Made by a program: the position numbers and the translations under genes. Below, one piece after another: positions 20,227-29,088 of a DNA stretch of 64,000 nucleotides (the first letter of the stretch is position 1; the number at the start of each line of letters is the position of its first letter). Origin of the DNA: Bacteroidota bacterium (GTDB lineage Bacteria; Bacteroidota; Bacteroidia; AKYH767-A; OLB10); assembly GCA_016713445.1 (NCBI GenBank), contig JADJPB010000008.1, forward strand, positions 1-64,000, written 5' to 3'. The notes beneath the pieces were generated by a model that saw only the letters and a list, made by a program, of their open reading frames with translations, was not told where the DNA came from and made no database searches.

Positions 20227-21854
20227 ATGACTACAACGATAGCTGGAATATGGGTAAATATCCAAGAGAGAAAAATTACGGAGGGTGTTTTAACCATTAA
20301 GGATGGAAAAATTTATTCTTTTGAAGAGCCGCCGGTGACAGAAAAACAATACATCCTCCCAGGGTTTATTGATGCTCATATCCATATTGAAAGTTCCATG
20401 CTTGTCCCTTATGAATTTGCACGGATTGCACTTACACACGGTACGGTAGCTACCATTAGTGATCCGCATGAAATTGCCAATGTATTGGGGTTAGATGGCG
20501 TTTACTATATGCTAGAAAATGCGAAAGACGCATTAATTAAATTCAACTTTGGAGCTCCTTCTTGTGTTCCGGCTACTGGATTTGAAAGTGCAGGTGCAGT
20601 GCTTGATGCAAAAGAAATAGAAACATTAATTCAGCGTGATGATATCAAGTATTTAAGTGAGATGATGAATTACCCTGGAGTTCTTTTCAATGATCCCCAA
20701 GTGATGGAAAAAATTGCCATCACCAAGAAATACAAAAAGTTTATCGACGGACATGCGCCGGGGTTACGTGGTGACGATGCAAAAAATTATATAGCAGCTG
20801 GCATTAGCACCGACCACGAATGCTTTACCTTGGAAGAGGCTTTAGAGAAAATTCAATACGGAATGAAAATCTTGATTCGTGAAGGATCGGCTGCTCGGAA
20901 CTATGAAGCTTTGCATCCATTGCTAAAATCAAATCCGCGTGAATGCATGTTTTGCAGTGACGACAAACATCCTGATGAATTGTTGTTAGGTCATATTAAT
21001 TTGCTGGTGAAAAAATCCATTGCCTTGGGTTATGATTTGTTTGATGTGCTCTATGCGGCGTGTATACATCCCATCGAACATTATAAACTTAACGTTGGAC
21101 AACTTCGCGTTGGTGATCCTGCCGATTTTATTATTTGCAAAGACTTAACAGATTTTCAAGTAGAGAAAACTTTTATTGATGGAATTTGTGTTGCTGAAAA
21201 AGGAAAAAGCATTCTTCCACCCAAGAAACATAAGGTCGTAAACAACTTCAACACCACTCCTACTCAACCTGAAGATTTCAAAATCAAAAAAGCGGGGAAT
21301 AAAATTCGCGTCATAGAAGTTTACGATGGGCAGCTCATCACAGGAGAAAGTCAGGTGGAAGTTAGTGTTGTAGATGGAGACGTTGTTTCAGATGTAGCGA
21401 ACGACATCTTAAAAATTGCAGTCGTAAATCGTTATTCCAAACAAGCACCTGCACTTGCTTTCATAAAAACTTCGGATTAAAAAAAGGAGCTATTGCTTCC
21501 AGTGTTGCGCATGATTCACATAATATTATTGTTGTGGGGGTAGATGATATTTCAATTTCCAAAGCGGTGAATTCCATCATTGAAAACACGGGTGGACTGA
21601 GTTTAGTAGATGGTGAAGAAGTTCATACCATTGCGCTTCCTGTGGCGGGGCTCATGAGCGATTTAGACTGCGAAAGTATTGGCATGGCATACTCTACCAT
21701 CGATAAAAAAGCGAAAGAATTAGGATCGAAACTCAGAGCGCCGTATATGAGTTTATCGTTTATGGCGTTGTTGGTGATTCCGCAATTAAAATTGAGTGAT
21801 AAAGGATTGTTTGATGGGAAGAGTTTTCAGTTTAGTGATTTGTTTTGCGAGTAG
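20227..21854 (+). CDS. ade: Adenine deaminase (frameshifted)
   Basis: Hydrolyses adenine to hypoxanthine and ammonia in purine salvage. Amidohydrolase metal site: PGFIDAHIHIESSM; also HGTVATISDPHEIANV, FIDGHAPGLRG, STDHECFTLEEA and the active-site CSDDKHPDELL. One missing A near 21467 splits off the C-terminal domain; restoring it gives FIKNFGLKKGAIASSVAHDSHN, and the second part runs VVGVDDISISKAVN to FSDLFCE. About 543 residues, the normal length. The ATG at 20227 is preferred over the TTG at 20221. A near-match to a -7 box (GACCTTTG) ends just upstream of it. Confidence 0.95.
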
Positions 21855-21924
21855 GATATTGATTTATTTATTCTAAAGTAATTAAAGATTTTTATGATTC
21901 AACGATTTAAAATGCAATTGTAAT

Positions 21925-21968
21925 TTCTCCGTGTCCTCTGTGAAGACCTTTGTGTTCTCCGTGGTAAA
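21925..21968 (+). repeat. Degenerate CTCCGTG/CTTTGTG repeat block
   Basis: Built of imperfect units CTCCGTGTC, CTCTGTGAAGAC, CTTTGTGTT and CTCCGTGGTAAA. It is inverted with respect to the block at 22066-22110. Confidence 0.55.
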
Positions 21969-22065
21969 TGAAAATTTATTTCAAATGAATAAATTTATAG
22001 GTAAAGATTGAATAACAATTTCAATCCAAGATAAAGATGAATGGTCAACTACATTTCTTCTTTTT

Positions 22066-22110
22066 AACACAAAGGACACGGAGGTTTACACAAAGGACGC
22101 AGAGTTAAAC
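22066..22110 (-). repeat. Degenerate CTCCGTG/CTTTGTG repeat block, opposite orientation
   Basis: On the minus strand the units read CTCTGCGTC, CTTTGTGTAAAC, CTCCGTGTC and CTTTGTGTT, the same family as the block at 21925-21968. Confidence 0.55.
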
Positions 22111-22260
22111 TTATGTAAAGGTCGAGAAAATCGAAGAAGAAATTAAATACTAATACCCTGGCGATACAAAAACTGCTAACCTTATGTAGACAAAGGGTAA
22201 ACGATTACAAAAAAAGGACAGTTTTCGATAACAAATGCTCTGATTTTCCGTATTAATAGT

Positions 22261-22479
22261 ATGCGGTCTATAAAGCTATATTTAATTCAACCTCTCAAAG
22301 CGAGTATGTTCGTGGGAGTTTTGCTGTTTATGTTGAAATGGGTGATTGGACCATACAATGCTTTTAACTTACTCGTTTCGTTAGTACTTCCCGTATTTCT
22401 CTTTATAGGAATATTTATTATTCTTTCCAGTTTGATTTACTTCGTTACTTGGATGAGTAGCGGCACTACTGAACTGTAA
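22261..22479 (+). CDS. Possible small membrane protein
   Basis: 72-residue ORF with two hydrophobic stretches (about residues 14-31 and 36-65), positively charged N-terminus MRSIKLYLIQPLK. No recognisable family, no clear promoter box. Its 3' end overlaps the corrected 3' end of the facing L,D-transpeptidase gene by 14 bp. It could be a chance ORF. Confidence 0.35.
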   Translation: MRSIKLYLIQPLKASMFVGVLLFMLKWVIGPYNAFNLLVSLVLPVFLFIGIFIILSSLIYFVTWMSSGTTEL

Positions 22480-24152
22480 AAGCGGCACTATCCACCACGA
22501 CTGGTGGAATCAATTCATTCTTTAATTTTTCATCACGGTGATATACATCATTTCGGAAATGCAATTGTCCATCATTCTCTACCCAAGCGGTAAAATATAC
22601 GATATAAACAGGCAGCTTATTCTCGAGCTTTACCCACGATTCTTTCCCGGGAAGTAAGGCTTTTTCACTTTTTCGGGTGTCCAGCCTTCGTGTTCAAGGA
22701 CATAATTCGCCATTTTTTCAGGATCACTCAATCGCACACAGCCATGACTAAAGGCACGCTTCTCAGCCTTGTACAAAGAACGAGAAGGTGAATCATGCAA
22801 ATAGATATTATGCGAATTGGGAAATAAAAATTTCACTTTACCTAATGAGTTAGAGGGTCCAGGTTTTTGTCGAATGGTATAAGGAAAACCACTTTTGGTA
22901 TATTTTTTCCAATCTACAGACGAACTGGCAATTACTTTTCCGGAAGCATTTACCATCTCCATATTATGGCTACTTAGGTAACTTGGTTTCTTAATAATTC
23001 CAGGAATAATTTCATCGTATAAAATTCCGGGTGGTACCACCCAATAGGGATTAAATACAACGTTGCGCATTTCTCCTGTAAACGAAACTGTTTCATGAAT
23101 TTCTTTTCCTACTACGACATTCATGTTCCAAATTTGGACGCCTTTATCATAAGCGTACAAATTAAAATCGGGAATATTAACAATCAAATAACGTTGAGGA
23201 TAATCGGAAGGCATCCAGCGGCTACGTTCCATGTTGATTAGGATTTGTTCGATGCGATCTTCTACGGAAACATTCAATGCTTCGTAAAACTTTTTACCGA
23301 GCACACCATCGGGAGTAAGTCCGTGCCGCTTTTGAAAACGAATGACCCCTGCGTACAAGGTTGAATCGTAAACAGTGGATGAGATCTGCCGATTCCAAAT
23401 CACCATGCAAATACAAACTTTTAGATATAGCAATGAATAGACTATCGGTATCGCCGTAACGCAAACTCTTGTTGGGATAGGCCACGGGCATCCATGCCTC
23501 GGACTTTGACAAACTATCGTACTGCACCAAATACCTTCTCAACCAATAATATTGACGAAAAACGGCTTTCGACAACAAACTTCCATCAGGAGAATGCACG
23601 AGTGCTGAGTCGAGCCACTCCGCTTTATCAATATGCATACGAGGCAAAAACCACGACATTGCCTTTGATTTCTCTTCGGGTAAGCCTGTCCAGGATTTAT
23701 CAGTATACCAAAAAAACGAAATCGTTAACAGCGACTCCAAGGTTCGATCGGGTTGCAAGAGTGAATCTTTCACCGAATAAATACTGAGACGTTCCGAAAG
23801 AGCTGGTAAAATCGAAAGTGAATCTTGGATTCCTTCCAATCGAGCACTTTGCAAAAACTGAAATAAGAATCCGGCATGCTCGCGTAAACCATCTTCCTTA
23901 AACCAAGCATAACTCCAGTCGCGATTCGAGTAAAAGCGACGGGCTTGTTCGGTATACGTGGCAAGTCGGGAAGTGCAAAAGCTAGGGAATCGAAAAAAAG
24001 TGAATCCAAAATAAAATTACTTTTCACATCGAAAGAAGTGATGATGGTGTCTTTTATTGGCTGGTCGGAATTGTTAGTACTTCCGCTTTTACAACCGTGC
24101 AAAGCAAGAAAGACAATCAAGAAAAGAGGATAGATTTGTAATTTATTTTCAT
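22466..24152 (-). CDS. L,D-transpeptidase, YcbB/LdtD-like lipoprotein (several frameshifts)
   Basis: Periplasmic enzyme that forms 3-3 cross-links in peptidoglycan. With one T restored near 24128 the start is MKINYKSILFFLIVFLALHG-C, a clean lipoprotein signal. It is followed by a scaffold domain, a peptidoglycan-binding motif (YAGVIRFQKRHGLTPDGVLG) and the YkuD catalytic domain with IYLHDSPS and FSHGCVRLSDP (nucleophile Cys). Shifts lie near 24128, 23840, 23400 and 22640. The last, when corrected, adds ESWVKLENKLPVYIVYFTAW and moves the stop to 22466. Total about 560 residues, the family length. Function call secure, exact frame joins approximate. Confidence 0.88.
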
Positions 24153-24249
24153 TTTGGAATTTATAGCTCTAGCTGCAAGCTTTTGACAAGCTTAAATGGA
24201 AGAAATTTCTTGATTTATGTTCTAAATATCACACTTTTTTACTTTAATT

Positions 24250-24348
24250 GGCCGCAGATCAATTATGATTTTTAAGATTCTTTATGATTAATCGCATATC
24301 CACAAAGCTTATAATATTGAACACGGATTACACGGATAAAAACGATTT
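24250..24348. repeat. Degenerate CGCAGAT / ACACGGAT repeat tract
   Basis: Imperfect units of the form GCCGCAGATC, AAGATTCTTTATGATTAATCGCA, then ACACGGATTACACGGATAAA and AACGATTTACCAGG. The units resemble each other at about 10-14 nt spacing but are strongly decayed. Confidence 0.4.
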
Positions 24349-24418
24349 ACCAGGATTTAATTGCCTATATAATCTAATCGTTTACAATATTATCAATAAA
24401 TTAAGTACTTCACATTCC

Positions 24419-24446
24419 AATTCTGAATTCCTAATTCTGAATTCTT
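24419..24446. repeat. 14-bp tandem duplication
   Basis: Two adjacent copies of AATTCTGAATTCCT / AATTCTGAATTCTT, 13 of 14 bases identical. Confidence 0.6.
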
Positions 24447-24465
24447 AATTTTCTCCCATTCTTCC

Positions 24466-24473
24466 TATCTTTG
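24466..24473 (+). promoter_or_regulatory. Bacteroidota -7 box abutting the small lipoprotein start
   Basis: TATCTTTG matches TAnnTTTG and ends 4 bp before the ATG at 24478, which implies a leaderless transcript or a start further downstream. Confidence 0.45.
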
Positions 24474-24477
24474 AAGT

Positions 24478-24768
24478 ATGAATTCAAAGAGCAGGCTATT
24501 TCTTTTGTTTATTCTCCTTTTTTCGATGGGGTTGAGTGCTTGTAAAACACAAAATAAAAAGTGTCATTGCCCCAATTGGAGCATGGAAAAGGGGAACAAA
24601 GGGGGAAAACACTTCCAAGTTGACAAGAATCATGTGATTCACAAGCTTGTTTTTCAATTATTTACAAAAGAAATGATTTTAGTTGGTTTGATAATAGTTG
24701 TGGATTTATATCTTAGCACCATATTTAGAATGATTCTAAACAAGAGAGGATATGCAAGTTGGAACTAG
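24478..24768 (+). CDS. Small Cys-rich lipoprotein upstream of feoAB (3' end probably frameshifted)
   Basis: Clear lipoprotein signal LLFILLFSMGLSAC (lipobox LSAC, Cys22) followed by KTQNKKCHCPNWSMEKGNK with a CxCP motif. The open frame continues to 24768, but the part after residue 45 looks non-coding. One added base in the G/A run at 24600-24609 gives a short ending GKTLPS with stop at 24621-24623 (about 49 residues), directly before a small hairpin followed by T5 (24627-24656). I favour the short form. The Cys pair suggests metal binding; its place before feoAB suggests a link to iron, but this is inference. No family name known to me. Confidence 0.55.
   Translation: MNSKSRLFLLFILLFSMGLSACKTQNKKCHCPNWSMEKGNKGGKHFQVDKNHVIHKLVFQLFTKEMILVGLIIVVDLYLSTIFRMILNKRGYASWN
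24724..24740. promoter_or_regulatory. Perfect 17-bp palindrome, candidate Fur/PerR-type operator of feoAB
   Basis: TTTAGAATGATTCTAAA is an exact inverted repeat around a single central base and ends 11 bp before the feoA ATG. The core TTAGAAT-N-ATTCTAA is a 7-1-7 arrangement like Fur and PerR boxes of Firmicutes. A DtxR-type regulator is the alternative. Placement suggests iron-dependent repression of feoAB. Confidence 0.6.
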
Positions 24769-24991
24769 GCGATTGTCAAATTTACTCAAAGGAGAAAGTG
24801 CAATCATTGATTCATTCAATGATGAAGTGATAAAACAAAAGCTTTTAGAAATGGGATGCTTACCAGGCGAGACAATCACCATCGATCGTTTTGCACCTTT
24901 TGGTTGCCCAATGGCCATCCTTTTAAATGGGTCTACGCTTGGAATTCGTATGGAAGAAGCGGAATCAATCGTTGTTAAACCTGTTGTGTAG
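24752..24991 (+). CDS. feoA: FeoA-family ferrous iron transport accessory protein
   Basis: 79-residue SH3-like protein that assists FeoB. Typical features: RLSNLLKGESAIIDSF, KLLEMGCLPGETITIDR, PFGCPMAILLNGSTLGIRMEEAESI. It starts 11 bp after the palindromic operator and lies 9 bp before feoB, so the two form an operon. Confidence 0.93.
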   Translation: MQVGTRRLSNLLKGESAIIDSFNDEVIKQKLLEMGCLPGETITIDRFAPFGCPMAILLNGSTLGIRMEEAESIVVKPVV

Positions 24992-25000
24992 TATTTTGTT

Positions 25001-27163
25001 TTGTCTTCCTCCTATCCAATAACTTCGGATACCCCTAAGCGTTATGTAAAAGTTGCACTCGCGGGAAATCCAAACAGCGGTAAGAGTTCACTTTTTAATG
25101 TACTCACTGGACTCAATCAAAAAGTAGCCAACTTTCCGGGTGTCACTGTCGAAAAAAAAACTGGCCATTGCCGATTTTATAATTCGAATACAGGCGAACC
25201 TACTTCGTTTGAAATTATTGATTTACCGGGCACCTATAGTTTATATCCAAAGTCGCCCGACGAAAGAATTCCTTTTGAAGTGTTATGTGATCCACTCAAT
25301 GAAAGTCATCCCGACATCGTTGTGTTGTTGGTAGATGGTACCAACCTAAAACGAAGTTTATTTTTAGCCAGTCAAATCATCGATTTAAAAATTCCATGTG
25401 TGCTCGCATTGAATATGATGGACATGGTGAAGAAACAATTGATCACCATTAAACTTGATGAGTTAGAAAGAAGATTAGGGGTGCGAGTAATTCCCATTAA
25501 TGCGCGCGATGAAGAAGGCATTGAAGAATTAAAACAAGTATTGTTGAGTTCGATACCCATTCCTATCAACGATATTTTTGAAACTTCAAATCTTGCTCCT
25601 AAACTGCTGAATGGATTAAGAGAAATTCTCGATCTAAAAAGTAATTATACGGCTTTACAAATTGCGCATCATATTGAGTCCATCGATGATTTTCATTTTA
25701 CAAAAGCACAAAAAGAAAAAGCTATTTCATGTGTTGCTGTTGATAGCGTCGATTTAGAAAATCTGAAATCGTTTGAAACGCTTGAGCGATATAAAGTGAT
25801 TCAAGATGTTTTATTAAATTCGGTTACGAAAGGAGAAAGCACAAAAAAGAAATCCAATTCTCAGCATATCGATAAATTCTTGATGCATCCCATCTGGGGA
25901 TTTGTCATTTTTCTTTTCATTTTATTTTTAATCTTCCAAGCGATTTTTACGTTGGCAGAATTCCCCATGAATTTTATTGATGAATCGTTTACTAAAATCA
26001 GCGATGTTTGTAGAGACGCTTTGCCGGCTGGCGTTTTAAATGATTTATTTGTAGATGGTATTTTAGCGGGTGTGGGTGGTATCGTCATCTTCGTTCCGCA
26101 AATCGCATTTCTATTTATGTTCATTGCCATACTGGAAGATACGGGCTATATGGCTCGTGTAAGTTTTTTGATGGACAAACTCATGCGCAAATTTGGATTG
26201 AATGGACGATCGGTAATTCCATTGATTAGCGGATCAGCTTGTGCGGTTCCTGCTATATTAGCAACACGAACCATTGGAAGTTGGAAAGAAAGATTGATCA
26301 CCATTTTCGTACTTCCGCTGATGAGTTGCTCGGCGCGACTTCCGGTTTACACTTTGCTTATTGCATTGGTAGTTCCGCAAAAATTAGTTTTTGGATTTAT
26401 TGGATTGCAAGGCATGGTGATGATGTCGCTTTACTTAATTGGATTTATTGCAGCACTCGCATCAGCAGCATTGTTCAAAAATTTCATCAAGCAAAAAGAA
26501 AAAGCGTATTTCATCATGGAAATTCCGGTTTACCGAATGCCACGCTGGAAAAATATTCTATATTCCATCACGGAGAAAGTTAGAATTTTTCTTTTTGATG
26601 CTGGAAAAATTATCATTGCCATCAGCATTGTACTTTGGTTTTTATCATCAAGAGGTCCGGGAAATACATTTGATCAACTCGAAAAGCAAGCATCGGTATT
26701 GAACGAAGCGGGAGAAAGCAAACAATCCGAGCTGTATGTTATTCAATCCAAGATGTTAGAAGCTTCCTATGCAGGTAAGCTCGGACATTTTATTGAACCT
26801 GTTATTCGACCTTTAGGATTTGATTGGAAAATTGGAATTGCATTGGTGACCTCGTTTGCAGCGCGCGAAGTATTTGTGGGTACCATGAGTACGATTTACA
26901 GTGTGGGACAAAATGATGCCGACACCAAGACCGTTAAAGAAAAAATGCGCAAAGAGATGAACCAGGAAACTGGCGAACCCCGGTATACGGCCGCTGTGGG
27001 ATGGTCGTTGATGTTGTTTTATGCTTTTGCCATGCAATGCATGAGCACCATGGCCGTAGTGAAACGGGAGACTGGATCATGGAAATGGCCTATTTTACAA
27101 TTTGGGTATATGTCGGCATTAGCTTGGCTGAGTAGTTTCTTGGCTTATCAGTTGTTGAAGTAA
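25001..27163 (+). CDS. feoB: Ferrous iron transporter FeoB
   Basis: Inner-membrane Fe(II) importer with an N-terminal G domain: G1 GNPNSGKS (22-29), G2 region FPGVTVEKK, G3 DLPGTYSL, G4 NMMD. The membrane part has the two Gate/nucleoside-recognition repeats with SGSACAVPAILATRTI and SCSARLPVY, and TSFAAREVFVGTMSTIY. 720 residues and intact. The start is TTG; no closer ATG precedes the G1 motif in frame. Cotranscribed with feoA. Confidence 0.97.
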   Translation: MSSSYPITSDTPKRYVKVALAGNPNSGKSSLFNVLTGLNQKVANFPGVTVEKKTGHCRFYNSNTGEPTSFEIIDLPGTYSLYPKSPDERIPFEVLCDPLNESHPDIVVLLVDGTNLKRSLFLASQIIDLKIPCVLALNMMDMVKKQLITIKLDELERRLGVRVIPINARDEEGIEELKQVLLSSIPIPINDIFETSNLAPKLLNGLREILDLKSNYTALQIAHHIESIDDFHFTKAQKEKAISCVAVDSVDLENLKSFETLERYKVIQDVLLNSVTKGESTKKKSNSQHIDKFLMHPIWGFVIFLFILFLIFQAIFTLAEFPMNFIDESFTKISDVCRDALPAGVLNDLFVDGILAGVGGIVIFVPQIAFLFMFIAILEDTGYMARVSFLMDKLMRKFGLNGRSVIPLISGSACAVPAILATRTIGSWKERLITIFVLPLMSCSARLPVYTLLIALVVPQKLVFGFIGLQGMVMMSLYLIGFIAALASAALFKNFIKQKEKAYFIMEIPVYRMPRWKNILYSITEKVRIFLFDAGKIIIAISIVLWFLSSRGPGNTFDQLEKQASVLNEAGESKQSELYVIQSKMLEASYAGKLGHFIEPVIRPLGFDWKIGIALVTSFAAREVFVGTMSTIYSVGQNDADTKTVKEKMRKEMNQETGEPRYTAAVGWSLMLFYAFAMQCMSTMAVVKRETGSWKWPILQFGYMSALAWLSSFLAYQLLK

Positions 27164-27203
27164 TTTTATTATTTCAGTAACAAGAATTTTTCTTTCATTT
27201 TCC

Positions 27204-27211
27204 TAAATTTG
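27204..27211 (+). promoter_or_regulatory. Bacteroidota -7 box for the SprT-like gene
   Basis: TAAATTTG matches TAnnTTTG, 13 bp before the ATG at 27225; predicted leader only about 7 nt. Confidence 0.5.
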
Positions 27212-27224
27212 CTGAAGATAGATT

Positions 27225-27878
27225 ATGGCGAAGGCAGTAACAGCAGAAGATTTAAGAAAAGCGCTTGGGAAATACATTCCGACCGATGCGGTGGATACTT
27301 GTTTTGATTGGATTCAAAAATATCGCATACGAGTTCGCATCAAGAAAAGCCGGCAAACCAAATTGGGCGATTACCGACCTCCGCACGAGGGAAAGAGTCA
27401 TACCATCACCATCAACCACGACTTAAACCCTTACGCTTTCTTAATTACATTCACGCACGAAGTAGCCCATCTCACTTGCTTTTTACGTTTTGGAAACTCC
27501 GTTGCACCGCATGGCATGGAATGGAAAAGAGAATTTCAACATTTGATGTATGGTTTTTTAGAGCGGAAAATATTTCCCGAAGAAATTGCAAAAGCAGTCG
27601 TTGGTTATATGCGAAATCCTGCAGCTAGCAGTTGTGGTGATGTGAATTTGATGAAAGCATTGCATGTACACAACACCTACAACGATGAATGGATTCATTT
27701 AGATGAAATCCCATTTAAATCTTCATTCACTACTCGCAACGGACAACAATTTATTAAGGGACATCAACTCCGTAAAAACTTTGAGTGTTTTGATTTGCAA
27801 ACAAAACATAAATATTTTATTCATCCTTTGATGGAAGTAAAGATTATTGAGGAAGTTGAAAATTTAGTAAACGTTTAG
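27225..27878 (+). CDS. SprT-like zinc metalloprotease domain protein
   Basis: 217 residues. Zinc site HEVAHL (His78, Glu79, His82) followed by APHGMEWKREFQHLM, whose His is the likely third ligand. This is the SprT/Spartan-like layout; eukaryotic relatives cleave DNA-protein cross-links, but the bacterial role is unsettled. The usual C-terminal Cys zinc ribbon is not evident, only scattered Cys. Has its own promoter box. Confidence 0.85.
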   Translation: MAKAVTAEDLRKALGKYIPTDAVDTCFDWIQKYRIRVRIKKSRQTKLGDYRPPHEGKSHTITINHDLNPYAFLITFTHEVAHLTCFLRFGNSVAPHGMEWKREFQHLMYGFLERKIFPEEIAKAVVGYMRNPAASSCGDVNLMKALHVHNTYNDEWIHLDEIPFKSSFTTRNGQQFIKGHQLRKNFECFDLQTKHKYFIHPLMEVKIIEEVENLVNV

Positions 27879-28024
27879 TGATTCGAAATCCAATTCTCTC
27901 GTAGTGATATTAGAGTAGACTTTCTGTTTTTAATAGTAATGCTTCCTCCACTTGCCTATTTAGTTTTAAATAAATAAATTTGTACTGATTTTGTAAACTA
28001 TTTTATTAAACCCATTTTAAAATT

Positions 28025-29068
28025 ATGAAGAATAAAACACCTTTAAAAAGTGTAGATACCCTCTACTCAGAAATTAAGCTAATCATTGAAAACGGCAAGA
28101 GCAATGCCTTTCGAGCAGTCAATTTTACCATGGTTCAAACCTATTGGCATATCGGAAAATTAATTGTAGAAAATGAACAGAGTGGCGAAAAAAAAGCGGA
28201 ATACGGAAAAGAATTGATAGAAAAACTGGCTAAAAAGCTAAACGCTGAATTTGGCCGAGGTTTCAATAATAGTAACTTATGGTATATGAGACAGTTCTTC
28301 AATACTTTCAAGAAACTCCACGCACTGCGTGGAGAATTGAGTTGGACACATTATCGTTTACTTTTAAAGGTAGAAAGTAAAAATGCAAGGACATTTTATA
28401 TGGAAGAATGCATTAATTGCAACTGGAGCACAAGAACATTAGAAAGGCAGATAAACTGCTTGTATTTTGAGCGAATGATAATGACTAAAGGAGATGAAGG
28501 TAAAAGCATGGTTAAAAGTGGGGCAGAAAAGAAAAAGTTAAACTTGAATGTCAAAGACTACATCAAAGATCCATATGTACTCGACTTCCTAGACTTGAAA
28601 CCCAACACAAAATTTTATGAACAAGAACTTGAACAAGCCATTATAGATAAATTACAAGATTTTTTATTGGAATTAGGAAGAGGATTTTCATTCGTAGCAA
28701 GACAACAACGAATAAGTTTAGAAGGAGACCATTTCTATATTGATCTGGTATTTTATAATTATATCTTGAAATGCTTCTTGCTGATTGATTTAAAAACAGG
28801 AAAATTAACACATCAAGACGTTGGACAAATGGATATGTATGTTAGAATTTTTGAAGATACAATACGTCAAGAAAATGACAATCCAACGATTGGACTAATC
28901 CTTTGCGCAGATAAAAATAAAACAGTAGCTAAATATAGTTTATTAAACGATAACAAACACATCTTCGCTTCCAAATACAAAACCTATCTTCCCTCCGAAA
29001 AAGAGTTAACAGATGAAATAGCTAGAGAAAGAGATATGGTTGAATTGGAAATAAAACTTAAAAATTAA
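28025..29068 (+). CDS. PDDEXK nuclease domain protein, DUF1016/YhcG family
   Basis: 347 residues, intact. N-terminal DUF1016 helical region (YWHIGKLIVENEQ, ELIEKLAKKLNAEFGRGFNNSNLWYMRQFF, LSWTHYRLLLKVE) and a C-terminal restriction-type nuclease fold: ELGRGFSFVARQQRISL, HFYIDLVFYNYILKCFLLIDLKTGKL, where the Asp and the DLK form the active-site pair. YhcG proteins are patchily distributed, often in mobile or defence regions, and their role is not firmly known. Here it stands alone between housekeeping genes, without methylase or toxin partner, so recent transfer is possible. Confidence 0.88.
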   Translation: MKNKTPLKSVDTLYSEIKLIIENGKSNAFRAVNFTMVQTYWHIGKLIVENEQSGEKKAEYGKELIEKLAKKLNAEFGRGFNNSNLWYMRQFFNTFKKLHALRGELSWTHYRLLLKVESKNARTFYMEECINCNWSTRTLERQINCLYFERMIMTKGDEGKSMVKSGAEKKKLNLNVKDYIKDPYVLDFLDLKPNTKFYEQELEQAIIDKLQDFLLELGRGFSFVARQQRISLEGDHFYIDLVFYNYILKCFLLIDLKTGKLTHQDVGQMDMYVRIFEDTIRQENDNPTIGLILCADKNKTVAKYSLLNDNKHIFASKYKTYLPSEKELTDEIARERDMVELEIKLKN

Positions 29069-29088
29069 AAAGGTTTCTACTTCTTCAC

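Larger units (their letters stand above)
21855..22260. other. Intergenic region with an inverted pair of degenerate repeats
   Basis: 405 bp without a convincing gene. It holds two degenerate repeat blocks in opposite orientation (21925-21968 and 22066-22110), described separately, in otherwise AT-rich sequence. Confidence 0.6.
24153..24477. other. Repeat-containing intergenic region
   Basis: 325 bp between the divergent transpeptidase and small-lipoprotein genes. Besides the repeats at 24250-24348 and 24419-24446 and a -7 box at 24466-24473, it shows no gene. Confidence 0.55.

Noticed and set aside
28317..28345. GC-rich palindrome CTCCACGCACTGCGTGGAG as a regulatory site
   Set aside because: It lies inside the conserved KLHALRGELSW coding segment of the DUF1016 gene, so codon constraint can explain it.
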